Notes: generated by a model not told the origin, from the sequence alone. A stretch of DNA of 64,000 nt from Pseudomonadota bacterium (GCA_026398735.1 JAPLSH010000004.1:186001-250000), one strand, 5' to 3'. Shown: positions 7,534 to 18,193, counted from the first letter of the stretch. Made by a program: numbers and translations.

Positions 7534-8592
7534 TCAAAGGTTGCGTTGCGTCGGATAGGCGAAGTGGATGCCAGCCGTGGCAAATGCCGCAACGATGGCG
7601 TGATTGATCAAATCCTGCGCACGCGCCACATCGCCCGCATCGTTGTTGGTGACGTAATACGTCAACTCGAACTCCAGCGCATAAGGCCCCAGCAGCTGCA
7701 GCGGACAGGCGACAAACCGGGCAGCCGGCACTGCTACGACCGACTGCTCTACCAGCACCGGCACCTGCGTGACCAAGCCCAACGGCGTGTCATAGGCCAC
7801 GCGTAAGCGACACTGCACGCGACGCTCGGGGCTGCGGCCTAGATTGCGCAGTCGACTCTTGAGCATGTCGGCATTGGTAATGATGACCTGCTCACCAGTC
7901 ACCGCACGTAAGCGCGTGCTCTTGATACCGATGTGTTCGACTACGCCCTCGTAGTCATCCAACTTCACCAGATCGCCCACCACAAAGGGCCGGTCGAGTG
8001 CGATGGACAAGGATGCAAGCACATCGCCCAGCACGGTCTGCACGGCCAAGGCGATGGCGATACCGCCGACACCCAAGCCAGCGACCAGCGCCGTGACATT
8101 GACGCCAAGGTTCTCGAGCGCCAGCAGCGTGACGATGACCCACGCCAGAATGCGGCCACCGAACAGCAGCAGTTCAACCGACGCGCCAGACAACGGCTCG
8201 GCGCCGCGCTGCAATCGCACCTGCTGACGGCGCTGCAATGCAAAGCGCAGCGCCAGTGTTGCCCAGAGCCCGAACTGCCACCACACCCCAAACACTATGA
8301 TCACATCAAAAGCGTGGTCTGCACTGGCTGGCAGCCGCAGGGCCTTTTCGGCCAGATACAGCCCAACTACCAACCGCACCACTGGGCTGGTAGCGCGCAA
8401 TAAATCGAGGATCAAATCGCGAACAGGCGCACCGACCTGTGCTTCGTACTTTCGGCGGCGGTAGCCAATGACGGCTTTGCGCAACACCGGCAGCAGCACA
8501 AAAGGCACCAGGAACGCCAACGCCGCCAACCCCCACTCCAGCAGGCTGTTGTGCAAGAAGCGGTGGTTAAGCAGGTCCTGAAGTGTGGTCAT
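7534..8592 (-). CDS. Mechanosensitive ion channel family protein (MscS type)
   Basis: 352 residues. There are N-terminal transmembrane segments (about 18-40, 64-86, 92-117, 150-180). The pore helix and beta domain follow, with GVNVTALVAGLGVGGIAIALAVQ and VLGDVLASLSIALDRPFVVGDLVKLDDYEGVVEHIGIKSTRLR, the signature of MscS. The channel opens under membrane tension to release solutes during osmotic downshock. Its start lies 6 bp after the ntrC stop on the same strand, so it is probably read from the ntrBC transcript, an unusual partner for nitrogen genes. Confidence 0.9.
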   Translation of the reverse strand: MTTLQDLLNHRFLHNSLLEWGLAALAFLVPFVLLPVLRKAVIGYRRRKYEAQVGAPVRDLILDLLRATSPVVRLVVGLYLAEKALRLPASADHAFDVIIVFGVWWQFGLWATLALRFALQRRQQVRLQRGAEPLSGASVELLLFGGRILAWVIVTLLALENLGVNVTALVAGLGVGGIAIALAVQTVLGDVLASLSIALDRPFVVGDLVKLDDYEGVVEHIGIKSTRLRAVTGEQVIITNADMLKSRLRNLGRSPERRVQCRLRVAYDTPLGLVTQVPVLVEQSVVAVPAARFVACPLQLLGPYALEFELTYYVTNNDAGDVARAQDLINHAIVAAFATAGIHFAYPTQRNL

Positions 8593-8598
8593 GGCTCG

Positions 8599-10005
8599 CT
8601 AGTCGGGTATGTCGTCCATGCCAAGCTCTTTGAGCTTGCGCGTGAGGGTGTTGCGCCCCCACCCAAGCAGCTTGGACGCAGCCTGCTTGTGGCCCTGAGT
8701 ATGCTTGAGTGCAACCAGAATGAGCGAGCGCTCAAAGGCGGGCAGTGCATCTTCTAGCAACGGTGTGCTGCCCTGAGCTGCACGTTCGGCCCATTGCGTC
8801 AGCGCTTCGGTCCAGTCACCGCCAACCGGCGTGGTGGTTGTGGCGTTGGTGGTATCGCCCGGCAGATCTTCAACGTGCACTTCGTTGCCCGGCGCCAGCA
8901 CCGTCAAGCGACGGCACAAGTTAACCAGTTCACGCACGTTGCCGGGCCAGTTATAGCTCTGCAGCAAATCATTGGCGGCAGGCGTCAGGGTCTTGGCCTC
9001 TACGCCTAGTTCGCGCGCGGCCAACTGCAAATAGTGGGTGAGCAGCGAGGGGATGTCTTCGCGACGGGCGCGCAGCGGCGGCAACTCGATGCGAATGACA
9101 TTGAGGCGATGAAACAGATCTTCGCGGAACAACCCGCGCTCGACGCGCTGTTCCAAGTTCTGGTGAGTGGCAGCGATGACGCGCACGTCAACACGTATCG
9201 GGGTCTGGCCACCGACACGATAGAACTCGCCTTCAGCCAGCACGCGCAGCAAACGCGTTTGCAGCGAGGTCGTCATATCGCCGATTTCGTCGAGGAACAG
9301 CGTGCCACCATCGGCTTGTTCGAAGCGACCGCGTCGCATGCTGTCGGCACCGGTAAAGGAGCCGCGCTCGTGGCCGAACAATTCTGATTCGAGTAGCTCT
9401 GCCGGAATCGCCGAGGTGTTGAGGGCAATGAATGCCTTGCCGGCGCGCGGACTGTGCTCGTGTAGTGCACGCGCGGCTAGCTCTTTACCCGTACCGGATT
9501 CGCCCGTCACCAGCACGTTCACACTCGAACGCGATAAGCGGCCAATGGCGCGAAACACTTGCTGCATGGCCGGAGCTTGGCCAAGCAACTCGGGAATGCT
9601 CGGGTTGCTGCTGGCTGCAATAGTGCTGCGCACGGCGGCTTGCGCAGCACGGCGCACCAGATCCACCGCCTGGTCAATGTCGAACGGTTTGGCCAGATAT
9701 TCAAACGCGCCGCTTTCATAGGCGGACACAGCACTGCCCAAGTCTGAATGCGCAGTCATCACGATGACCGGCAGATCAGGGTGGGACTCCTGCACTCGCT
9801 TGAGCAGCTCCAGGCCGGACTGGCCTGACATGCGCACATCGGTGACCAGCACATCCGGCACATCGTTACGCAGTGCGGCCAGCGCCTGCTCCGCAGACTC
9901 GAAGGCGCGCGGCGCCATGCTGGCATTGCGCAACGCGCGCTCAAGCACCCAGCGGATGGACGCATCATCGTCTACCAGCCAGACGCGCAGGGGCGCTGTG
10001 TTCAT
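8599..10005 (-). CDS. ntrC: Nitrogen regulation response regulator NtrC
   Basis: 468 residues in three domains: receiver (1-120, phospho-acceptor Asp56 in LVTDVRMS, VDDD acidic pocket at 11-14, Lys in LAKPFD), AAA+ sigma-54 activator (GESGTGKE Walker A, GSFTGAD in the sigma-54 contact loop, GGTLFLDEIGDM Walker B) and a C-terminal Fis-type helix-turn-helix (HKQAASKLLGWGRNTLTRKLKEL). It activates sigma-54 promoters under nitrogen limitation. The contact loop reads GSFTGA rather than GAFTGA, a tolerated variant. The start overlaps the ntrB stop by 4 bp. Likely targets include glnA nearby, whose upstream region carries NtrC-like dyads. Confidence 0.95.
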   Translation of the reverse strand: MNTAPLRVWLVDDDASIRWVLERALRNASMAPRAFESAEQALAALRNDVPDVLVTDVRMSGQSGLELLKRVQESHPDLPVIVMTAHSDLGSAVSAYESGAFEYLAKPFDIDQAVDLVRRAAQAAVRSTIAASSNPSIPELLGQAPAMQQVFRAIGRLSRSSVNVLVTGESGTGKELAARALHEHSPRAGKAFIALNTSAIPAELLESELFGHERGSFTGADSMRRGRFEQADGGTLFLDEIGDMTTSLQTRLLRVLAEGEFYRVGGQTPIRVDVRVIAATHQNLEQRVERGLFREDLFHRLNVIRIELPPLRARREDIPSLLTHYLQLAARELGVEAKTLTPAANDLLQSYNWPGNVRELVNLCRRLTVLAPGNEVHVEDLPGDTTNATTTTPVGGDWTEALTQWAERAAQGSTPLLEDALPAFERSLILVALKHTQGHKQAASKLLGWGRNTLTRKLKELGMDDIPD

Positions 10006-11102
10006 TCGACCACCTCTAACGGAAGCAACAAAGTGAAGACCGTGCGACCCGGTTCGCTATCGAACTCGATGATGCCGCCATGCCGGGAGATTAGATCTTG
10101 GGCCACTGCAAGCCCGAGCCCTGTGCCGGTACTGCGACCGGTCACCAGCGGATAGAACAACGTCTTAGACAGTTCCGGCGGTACACCCTTGCCGGAGTCT
10201 TCAATCTGCACCGCAGCCACTAACCGATGGCGCACCGGACCGATGCTGACGTTGGTTTGCACGCGCGTGCGCATAATGATGCGACCCGTGCCATCGAGCG
10301 CCTGCAAGGCATTGCGCCCCACGTTGAGCAGCGCTTGCACTACCTGGTTGCGATCAAACATGCCATCAGGAAGGCTAGGGTCGTAGTCACGGTCAATGCG
10401 CACTTGTTGCGGTGCTTCGGCACGCAGCAAGCGCACCACGTGTTCACAGATCTCGTGAATGTTGGCCGGTGCCTTCTGCGGCGGACGACTGGGGTTAGTC
10501 ATCGAGTCGACCAATGCAGTCAACCGGTCGGCCTCACCGATGATCACCGAGGTGTATTCATGCAGCGCCGGATCATGCAGTTCGCGCTCGAGCAGTTGCG
10601 CTGCACCTCGCAACCCGCCCAACGGGTTTTTGATCTCGTGCGCCAGCTGGCGAACCATCAGGCGGCTGCCATCAATACCGGAGAGGATATCGTTCTCGCG
10701 GCTAAGGCGGCGGCGCGAGCGCGCGTCTGTGAGTTCCAGCAACAGATGAGTGCCAGTGAGCTGGCCCTCTAGGGGCGTGATGATGATGTCGACAAACTGC
10801 TGTTCGCGAGGCAGCGGCGCACCCAACGGCTGCAACACAATCTCGTGCTGTGCACAGGGTTCGAGCCGGTCCATAGCGCGGCGCAGCATGCCGGCGAGCT
10901 TGTCTGAGTCGTGAAAGATGGAAGCAAAAGGTCTGCCGCGCGCCGTCTTGACGCTGATGCGCATCAAGTCCTGTGCGCTGACATTGGCGTAAACCAAGCA
11001 CAGCTGCGCATCGAGAGTAACGATGCCTGTCGACAGCCCATCGAGCAGATCCGCAGGCTCATAGCTGGAGAGCAGCTGATAGCTGTCGGCCTCATCTGAC
11101 AT
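10002..11102 (-). CDS. ntrB: Nitrogen regulation sensor kinase NtrB
   Basis: 366 residues. An N-terminal PAS domain (about 18-125, DGLSTGIVTLDAQLCLVYAN) is followed by the HisKA dimerisation domain with His155 in RQLAHEIKNPLGGLRGAAQLL. The HATPase domain has the N box (QALLNVGRNALQAL), G1 (IEDSGKGVP) and G2 (GRSTGTGLGLAVAQDLISRHGG). There are no transmembrane segments, as expected for this cytoplasmic kinase, which PII protein controls and which phosphorylates NtrC. Its stop overlaps ntrC and it lies 42 bp downstream of the DUF4124 gene. Confidence 0.95.
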   Translation of the reverse strand: MSDEADSYQLLSSYEPADLLDGLSTGIVTLDAQLCLVYANVSAQDLMRISVKTARGRPFASIFHDSDKLAGMLRRAMDRLEPCAQHEIVLQPLGAPLPREQQFVDIIITPLEGQLTGTHLLLELTDARSRRRLSRENDILSGIDGSRLMVRQLAHEIKNPLGGLRGAAQLLERELHDPALHEYTSVIIGEADRLTALVDSMTNPSRPPQKAPANIHEICEHVVRLLRAEAPQQVRIDRDYDPSLPDGMFDRNQVVQALLNVGRNALQALDGTGRIIMRTRVQTNVSIGPVRHRLVAAVQIEDSGKGVPPELSKTLFYPLVTGRSTGTGLGLAVAQDLISRHGGIIEFDSEPGRTVFTLLLPLEVVE

Positions 11103-11144
11103 GGGTGTACTCCTGCCGGCGCATGAAGCGCGGCAGGCGGCAAG

Positions 11145-11690
11145 TCAGGGCTTGCGACCGGGCCGCATGACTGACGGTTGGCGCACGTGAAAGATGCTGC
11201 TCTTTGATGCACACATCGCCTGCCCTTGAGCAGAGGTGATGCGTATCGCAATGGAGTGAGTGCCGCGCTCGGGTTGCTGCAACACATGCGTAAGCGAGCC
11301 GGGATTCCAGTCCGCCACCGGCGCACCGTCTAGCGTCACGGCAACGCGATCGCCTGGGCGCAACGCGGGCAGCGCTTGAACGGTAAGTTGCACGAACTCC
11401 GGCGCATCGAACGCGGTGTCGTTGGCCGGTTCGATCACATCGCAACTGGAGTAGGTTGAGGCAGGCTTGGGCTTGGCCGGATCGGCACGCGGCGAAGTTG
11501 CTTGAGTTGGCACAGCCGTGGAACCTGACTTGGCGGGTGTCATGGGCTGCAGTTGGACGCGCGTAGCGCCCGGAACCTGCTTGTCGGAGAAATGCACGAC
11601 GCCGTCCTGATCGACCCAACGCCACACCTCGGTGGCGGCGGCGAGTGAACTCGCACCCAGCAACAGCAGGGCGAATCTCAGGTTGTACAT
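11145..11690 (-). CDS. DUF4124 domain-containing exported protein
   Basis: 181 residues. A signal peptide (YNLRFALLLLGASSLAAA) is followed by the DUF4124 hallmark TEVWRWVDQDGVVHFSDKQVPGA (about residues 20-42). A low-complexity linker and a C-terminal beta domain follow (FVQLTVQALPALRPGDRVAVTLDGAPV, ERGTHSIAIRITSAQG). The last part resembles a cell-surface Ig-like fold. The frame is open further upstream from a TTG at 11711, but ATG 11690 gives the signal peptide. DUF4124 genes commonly sit between glnA and ntrB in gammaproteobacteria. The function is unknown. Confidence 0.86.
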   Translation of the reverse strand: MYNLRFALLLLGASSLAAATEVWRWVDQDGVVHFSDKQVPGATRVQLQPMTPAKSGSTAVPTQATSPRADPAKPKPASTYSSCDVIEPANDTAFDAPEFVQLTVQALPALRPGDRVAVTLDGAPVADWNPGSLTHVLQQPERGTHSIAIRITSAQGQAMCASKSSIFHVRQPSVMRPGRKP

Positions 11691-11735
11691 AGCGGGTGAG
11701 CATATCTCCAAACCGGGTGAGCCATCACCGGAAAG

Positions 11736-11764
11736 CAGGTGGCGGGTGAAGTTCCCGCCACCTG
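11736..11764. terminator. Hairpin after glnA
   Basis: A perfect 11-bp stem, CAGGTGGCGGG (11736-11746) and CCCGCCACCTG (11754-11764), with a 7-base loop. On the minus strand, glnA's direction, it lies 25 bp past the stop and is followed by a short CTTTCC. On the plus strand it is followed by TTTT. It is likely to terminate or attenuate most glnA transcripts before the DUF4124-ntrBC genes. Confidence 0.7.
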
Positions 11765-11789
11765 TTTTGGCCTTGCGGCCGGAACAGCC

Positions 11790-13205
11790 TTACAGGCTGT
11801 AGTACATGTCGAACTCGACCGGATGCGTGGTCATGCGGAAGCGCGTGACCTCGTCCATCTTCAGCTTGATGTAGGCGTCGATGACGTCATCAGTGAAGAC
11901 ACCGCCGGCCTTGAGGAAGCCGCGGTCCTTGTCGAGATGCTCGAGCGCCATGTCGAGCGAGTGGCACACTTCAGGAATGTGCGCAGCCTCTTCCGGCTCC
12001 AGATCGTACAGATCCTTGTCCGCGGCTTCGCCCGGATGGATCTTGTTCTGAATGCCGTCCAAGCCGGCCATCATCATTGCAGAGAAGGCCAGATACGGAT
12101 TCGCGAGCGAATCCGGGAAGCGCACTTCGATGCGGCGCCCCTTGGGGTTTGCGACCCAGGGAATACGGATCGAGGCAGAGCGATTGCGGGCCGAGTAAGC
12201 CAGCATGACAGGCGCTTCGAAGCCCGGCACCAAACGCTTGTAGCTGTTGGTACCCGGATTGGTGAAGGCGTTGATGGCCTTGGCGTGCTTGATGATGCCG
12301 CCGATGTAGTACAGCGCGGTGTCCGACAGACCGCCGTACTTGTCACCTGCGAACAGCGCAACGCCGTCCTTCTGCAACGACTGGTGCACGTGCATGCCAG
12401 AACCGTTGTCGCCAACGATGGGCTTGGGCATGAAGGTGGCGGTCTTGCCGTAGCGCGCGGCCACGTTCTGGATCGCGTACTTGAGCATCAGTACTTCGTC
12501 AGCCTTGCGCACCAACGTGCCGGCGCCAACGCCGATCTCACACTGGCCGCCCGTGGCGACTTCATGGTGGTGCACTTCGACGGTCATGCCCATCTCTTCG
12601 AGGGCATTGCACATCTCGGCGCGGATCTCGTGCAGCGTGTCGACCGGCGGCACGGGGAAGTAGCCACCCTTCACGCCAGGACGATGGCCCAAGTTGGGCT
12701 GATCGCCGTAGTTGCGGTTGCTATTCCAGGCGCCAGCATAGCTGTCGACCTCATACGAGCAGCCGTTCATGCCGTTCTGCCACTTCACGTCGTCGAACAC
12801 GAAGAACTCGTTTTCGGGACCGAAGGTGGCGCGATCTGCAATGCCGGTGGACTTGAGGTAAGCCTCCGCGCGGCGTGCGAGCGAGCGCGGATCGCGCTCA
12901 TAGCCCTGCATGGTGGCCGGCTCAATGATGTCGCAGCGCAGGTTGAGCGTTGCTTCGTCGAAGAACGGATCCATCACAGCCGACGATGCGTCGGGCAACA
13001 GGATCATGTCGGACTCGTTGATGCCCTTCCAGCCAGCGATCGACGAGCCGTCGAACATCTTGCCTTCAGTGAACAACTCTTCCTTGGCGGTATGCGAGGG
13101 CACCGTGACGTGCTGTTCCTTGCCGCGCGTGTCGCAGAAGCGGAAGTCGATCCATTTGACCTCCTTCTCCTTGATCAATTTCAGAACGTCTGCCGGTGTC
13201 GTCAT
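11790..13205 (-). CDS. glnA: Glutamine synthetase, type I
   Basis: 471 residues, the usual GSI-beta length. It makes glutamine from glutamate, ammonium and ATP. Signatures include [17 protein letters not shown] near the N terminus, [10 protein letters not shown] (metal site), [11 protein letters not shown] (ATP region), NRSASIRIP and the adenylylation loop [10 protein letters not shown] with Tyr400, equivalent to E. coli Tyr397. The loop implies control by GlnE adenylylation. The frame is open to 13286, but GGAGGAG directly before ATG 13205 sets the start. Transcription is probably from the sigma-54 promoter at 13256-13271. Confidence 0.97.
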   Translation of the reverse strand: MTTPADVLKLIKEKEVKWIDFRFCDTRGKEQHVTVPSHTAKEELFTEGKMFDGSSIAGWKGINESDMILLPDASSAVMDPFFDEATLNLRCDIIEPATMQGYERDPRSLARRAEAYLKSTGIADRATFGPENEFFVFDDVKWQNGMNGCSYEVDSYAGAWNSNRNYGDQPNLGHRPGVKGGYFPVPPVDTLHEIRAEMCNALEEMGMTVEVHHHEVATGGQCEIGVGAGTLVRKADEVLMLKYAIQNVAARYGKTATFMPKPIVGDNGSGMHVHQSLQKDGVALFAGDKYGGLSDTALYYIGGIIKHAKAINAFTNPGTNSYKRLVPGFEAPVMLAYSARNRSASIRIPWVANPKGRRIEVRFPDSLANPYLAFSAMMMAGLDGIQNKIHPGEAADKDLYDLEPEEAAHIPEVCHSLDMALEHLDKDRGFLKAGGVFTDDVIDAYIKLKMDEVTRFRMTTHPVEFDMYYSL

Positions 13206-13255
13206 AGCTCCTCCGATAAATAATTGGATCGACTTCTGCGGGCCCCCATGCAACT

Positions 13256-13271
13256 TGCAGGGTTCATGCCA
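13256..13271 (-). promoter_or_regulatory. Sigma-54 promoter of glnA (-24/-12)
   Basis: Read on the minus strand the site is TGGCATGAACCCTGCA. The invariant GG (-24) and GC (-12) are separated by exactly 10 bp, and the TGGCAY-N5-NTGCA pattern is kept. Transcription would start near 13246, giving a leader of about 40 bases before ATG 13205. Two NtrC-like dyads lie upstream at the distance expected for an enhancer. Confidence 0.85.
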
Positions 13272-13330
13272 CCCGACGCACCGCACTGAGGCGATCTATC
13301 AAGGGTTGCGAGCTCGCAGTGCAGACATTA

Positions 13331-13347
13331 TGCACTCACTCAGTGCG
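13331..13347. promoter_or_regulatory. NtrC-like enhancer site, promoter-proximal
   Basis: The 17-mer TGCACTCACTCAGTGCG is a dyad (TGCACT-N5-AGTGCG) close to the NtrC consensus TGCACY-N5-RGTGCA. Its centre lies about 93 bp upstream of the inferred glnA start, similar to E. coli glnAp2. Confidence 0.65.
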
Positions 13348-13360
13348 TGTCGTGGTGCGC

Positions 13361-13377
13361 CGCACCATCACAGTGCA
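13361..13377. promoter_or_regulatory. NtrC-like enhancer site, promoter-distal
   Basis: On the minus strand the site reads TGCACTGTGATGGTGCG, with TGCACT and GGTGCG half-sites 5 bp apart, again near the NtrC consensus. It is centred about 123 bp upstream of the glnA start and 30 bp (about three helical turns) from the proximal site. It also lies just upstream of the -10 element of divergent glyQ. Confidence 0.7.
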
Positions 13378-13402
13378 TGGCCCGGTGGACGGCGTGAATC
13401 GC

Positions 13403-13408
13403 TATACT
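13403..13408 (+). promoter_or_regulatory. Putative -10 element of glyQS
   Basis: TATACT, five of six matches to the sigma-70 -10 box, lies 35 bp before the glyQ ATG. The position expected for -35 (about 13380-13385, GCCCGG) is poor, so the promoter is weak or activator-assisted. Confidence 0.4.
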
Positions 13409-13443
13409 GCGGAGCTGATTCACAGCCCCCGGAACCGGTGTCC

Positions 13444-14375
<932 letters not shown>

Positions 14376-14379
<4 letters not shown>

Positions 14380-16511
14380 ATGCAGACTTTCTGGTTGAGC
14401 TACGTACCGAAGAGTTGCCGCCCAAGGCACTGCCCACCCTAGAGGCGGCATTTCGAGACGCGCTGCTGCAGCGTATCGATGCGGCTGGGCTGGCGCGCGG
14501 CGCCGTGCAATCGTTTGCCACACCGCGACGGCTGGCCGTGCGGGTGCAAGCATTGGCCACACAAGCAGCCGACCAAACCGTACAGCGCCGTGGCCCACCG
14601 GTCAGCGCAGCCTTTGATGCCAGCGGCGCGCCCACGCGTGCAGCGCAAGCCTTTGCCACCAGCTGCAACACCCCGCTGGATCAGCTGGGTCGCGAACAAG
14701 ATGCCAAGGGCAACCACTACCTAAGCTACACCGGCATCAAAGCCGGTGCGGCGGCAGCCGAGCTGTTGCCGGGCTTTGTCAGCGAGTCTCTCGATGCGCT
14801 GCCCATCCCACGCCGTATGCGCTGGGGTGATGGCGATGCACAGTTCGTACGACCCGTGCATGGCCTGATTCTGCTGCACGGCACGCAGGTGCTTGCCGCG
14901 CAGATGCTGGGCGTCAGCGCAGCTCGGCACACACTGGGCCATCGCTTCATGAGCCAAGGTCTGCTGCAGATCGATGCGCCAGCCGACTATGAGCGCGTGC
15001 TTGAACACGACGGCAAAGTGGTCGCCGGTTTTGTCGAACGTCGCCAGCGCATCCATGAGGGTGTCAAAGCACTGGCCACACAGCTGGGTGGTCAAGCGCT
15101 GGTGTCCGAGGCACTGCTGGATGAAGTGACTGCACTGGTCGAGTGGCCCGTACCGGTGGCCGGTCAATACGAGACGCGCTTTTTGCAGCTGCCGCGCGAA
15201 GTGCTGATCAGCACGCTGCAAGAGCACCAGCGCTACTTCCCGGTTGAAGATGCGCACGGTGCATTGCTGCCGTGGTTCATCACCGTCAGCAATATCGACA
15301 GCACGCAACCCGAGGCCGTGCGCGCTGGCAACGAGCGCGTGGTGCGGCCGCGGCTTGCCGATGCAGCGTTCTTTTATGAGCAGGATCGCAAGGCACCCTT
15401 GCACTCTCGTGCCGTGGCACTGGACGCAGTCACCTTTCAGGAACAGCTGGGTTCGATCGGTGATAAGACGCGACGCGTCAGCACGTTGGCCGCTCACATC
15501 GCCACGCGTATCGAGGGCGATACGGCCTTGGCGCAGCGCGCTGCCGCACTGTGCAAGTGCGACTTGGTGACCAGCATGGTGGGCGAGTTCCCCGAGCTGC
15601 AGGGCATCATGGGTCGCTATTACGCCGTGGCCGATGGTGAGCACAGCGAGGTCGCACAGGCGATTGCCGAGCACTATCTGCCGCGTGGCGCAGGCGATAG
15701 CCTGCCAGCCACACGCACTGGACTTGCGCTGTCTATTGCCGACAAGCTCGACACATTGACCGGCATCTTTGCCATCGGCCAAAAGCCCTCTGGCACCAAA
15801 GACCCCTTTGCACTGCGCCGTGCTGCTATCGGTATTGGCCGCATGATCTATGAGCAGCGGTTGCAGCTGGACCTGATCGACCTGATCGATGCTGCGCTGC
15901 ATGCGCACACGGTGTTTGATGCACCGCTGGCAGCAGGGGCCAAGCCGCGACTCACACGCGATGTGGTGGCTGCGCAGGTGTACGACTACATGATGGAACG
16001 CCAGCGCAACGCCTGGCTCGAGCCACCCGATGACGGCCCGCCCATTCCAGGCATTTCGCCCGAAGCCTGCGATGCAGTGCTGGCCACCCGGCCGCGCTCG
16101 CCGCTGGACTTTGATGCGCGGTTGCGCGCGGTGCTGGGCTTTCTGGCATTACCCGAGGCCGCCAGCCTTACCGCTGCCAACAAGCGCATCGCCAATCTAC
16201 TTAAAAAGTCAGCCGGCGATGAAGCCGGTGCCACGCTCATTGATGAAGCGCGGCTGCAGGACGGCGCCGAGCGCGCGCTGTATCAGGCGGTGATTGCCGC
16301 CGAGCACAGCGTGCCGGGCAAAGTCGCCGTGGGCGATTACGCTACAGCGCTGGGACTGCTGGCGCACACGCGTCCGGCAGTCGATGCGTTCTTTGATGGC
16401 GTGATGGTGATGGACCCGGACTTGGCGCTGCGTGCCAACCGGCTGGCACTGCTCACGCGGCTGCGCGCCTTGTTTGTGGGCATTGCCGATCTGTCGCGAC
16501 TACCGGGGTAG
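14376..16511 (+). CDS. glyS: Glycyl-tRNA synthetase beta subunit
   Basis: 711 residues, slightly longer than the usual 690 or so. Family landmarks include [17 protein letters not shown] at the N terminus, the HD-like core ([74 protein letters not shown]) and a C-terminal DALR-type anticodon domain ending [23 protein letters not shown]. It recognises tRNA-Gly and works only with GlyQ. Translation is coupled to glyQ. Confidence 0.96.
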
Positions 16512-16556
16512 ACGGTAATAGTTTTAACACCTTCATTTTCGAGACGGGGGACTGAC

Positions 16557-18155
16557 ATGAGCAAGAACGAAGAGCAGACAGGCTTGGATCGTCGCGGCTT
16601 CATCGGCAGCGCACTGACCGCCGCAGCGGGTCTTACCGCCGGTGCTGTGGCGGCTACGCCAGCCGCAGCGCAAGTACCAGGACCCATGGCCAGCGACATG
16701 CTCGACCGCTATGTGCCCACCCCCAAAGAAGGCCGCAAGCCGCAGTTGTTTCGCGCCGAGCTGACCATTCGCGACTGCGAAGTAGAGGGCAAGATCCCCT
16801 CAGACCTGCGGGGTGCGTTTTATCGCGTGGGCCCCGACGCGCAGTATCCGCTGGCACCGGGCAACATCCCCTTTGATGGCGAAGGCCATGTCAGCCAGTT
16901 CGCCTTCAACAACGGCCGCGTCGATTTTCAAAGCCGCTTCGTGCACAACGAGCGCTATGTCGAACAGGACAAGGCCGGTCGCATCCTGTTCCCGATGTAC
17001 CGCAACCCTTATGTGAATGACCCGCTGGTCAAGGGCAAGAGCCGCGGCACGCACAACACCCACATCATCAACCACAACGGCATGTTGCTGGCCCTCAAAG
17101 AGGACAGCCCGCCTGCCGCGCTCGATCTGCACACGCTGGAGATTATCGATCCGGTCTACCGCTTCGGCGGTCAGCTGCAGAGCGAAACCTTTACTGCTCA
17201 CCCGAAGATCGACAGCCGCACCGGCAACATGATCGCGTTCGGTTACGAGGCCAAGGGCCATGGCACCGATGATGTGAACGTGTTCGAGTACACGCCGCAA
17301 GGCCGCAAGGTGTGGGATGCCTGGGTCAAAGTGCCCTATGTGGGCATGCTGCACGACTTCGCAGTGACCGAGCACTTCATCGTGCTGTATGTCATTCCGC
17401 TGGCCATCGACCACGAGCAGATGAAGCGCGGTGGCATCCATTGGTCTTGGTACAACGGCCAGCCGACCTATTTCGGCTTCTTCCGTCGTGGTGGCGATGG
17501 CAAAGACGTGCAGTGGATCAAGGGACCCGAGCGCAGCGCCACACACATGATGGGCTGCTGGGACGATGGCAAGCACATCTATGTGGATGTGGAGATGTCG
17601 GCCTACAACCCCTTCCCCTTCATGCCGATGCGCGATGGTTCACGTTGGGATCCGGTCAAGGGCGCCAGCCGCATGACGCGACTGTCGGTCGATCTGTCCA
17701 AAAAGACCCCGAAGGACTACAGCATCGAGGTGCTGTACCAGAATCTGATCGGCGCACTGCCGCGTCAGGACGATCGCTACAACACAGAGCCGTATCGCTA
17801 TGGCTTCTTGCCCTGCCCGGATCCGGACCCGAAGGATCCGGCCAAGCGACCGTCATCCTGCTATGCACGCATGGACCTGGCCACACGCAAGTTCCAGATC
17901 TATCGCGGCGAAGAAGACGTCACGCTGGCCGAGGCGTGCTTTGCACCGCGCAGCAAAGATGCACCCGAGGGCAGCGGTTATCTGATGGGTGTGGCCAGCC
18001 ATAGCAAGGAAAACGGCCGCTGCGATCTGGTGATCCTGGATGCAGAGCATGTGGATCAGGGTCCGGTCGCCATCGTGCGCCTGCCCACCAAGATCGTGGG
18101 CCAGATCCACGGCTGGTGGGTCCCGGAATGGCAGATGCCGCCAAAGAAAGCCTGA
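16557..18155 (+). CDS. Carotenoid oxygenase family protein with Tat signal
   Basis: 532 residues. A twin-arginine signal (LDRRGFIG, then an Ala-rich core ending PAAAQ near residue 39) indicates folded export. The mature part is a seven-bladed carotenoid cleavage oxygenase. The four His ligands for the iron are visible at about 215 (TAHPKID), 266 (LHDFAVTE), 330 (THMMG) and 518 (QIHGWW), and IPFDGEGHVSQF is also typical. Family members split double bonds of carotenoids or of phenolic stilbenes (lignostilbene dioxygenase). The substrate is unknown. Neighbouring transporter and acetoacetate-CoA ligase genes suggest catabolism. Export is unusual, as most characterised members are cytosolic. Confidence 0.88.
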   Translation: MSKNEEQTGLDRRGFIGSALTAAAGLTAGAVAATPAAAQVPGPMASDMLDRYVPTPKEGRKPQLFRAELTIRDCEVEGKIPSDLRGAFYRVGPDAQYPLAPGNIPFDGEGHVSQFAFNNGRVDFQSRFVHNERYVEQDKAGRILFPMYRNPYVNDPLVKGKSRGTHNTHIINHNGMLLALKEDSPPAALDLHTLEIIDPVYRFGGQLQSETFTAHPKIDSRTGNMIAFGYEAKGHGTDDVNVFEYTPQGRKVWDAWVKVPYVGMLHDFAVTEHFIVLYVIPLAIDHEQMKRGGIHWSWYNGQPTYFGFFRRGGDGKDVQWIKGPERSATHMMGCWDDGKHIYVDVEMSAYNPFPFMPMRDGSRWDPVKGASRMTRLSVDLSKKTPKDYSIEVLYQNLIGALPRQDDRYNTEPYRYGFLPCPDPDPKDPAKRPSSCYARMDLATRKFQIYRGEEDVTLAEACFAPRSKDAPEGSGYLMGVASHSKENGRCDLVILDAEHVDQGPVAIVRLPTKIVGQIHGWWVPEWQMPPKKA

Positions 18156-18170
18156 CGGCTTGAGGAGTGG

Positions 18171-18193
18171 GGGCGAGCTAGTGCAGCTCGCCC
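18171..18193. terminator. Convergent hairpin between the carotenoid oxygenase and MFS genes
   Basis: A perfect 9-bp stem, GGGCGAGCT (18171-18179) and AGCTCGCCC (18185-18193), with a 5-base loop. It sits between convergent genes and overlaps the last codons of the MFS gene. No T-tract follows on either strand, so termination would be weak or Rho-assisted. Confidence 0.5.

Noticed and set aside
11739-13223. 494-codon plus-strand open frame opposite glnA
   Set aside because: Shadow of the highly biased glnA codons; glutamine synthetase is certain on the minus strand.
14721-15908. 395-codon minus-strand open frame opposite glyS
   Set aside because: Antisense shadow; glyS is intact and co-translated with glyQ.
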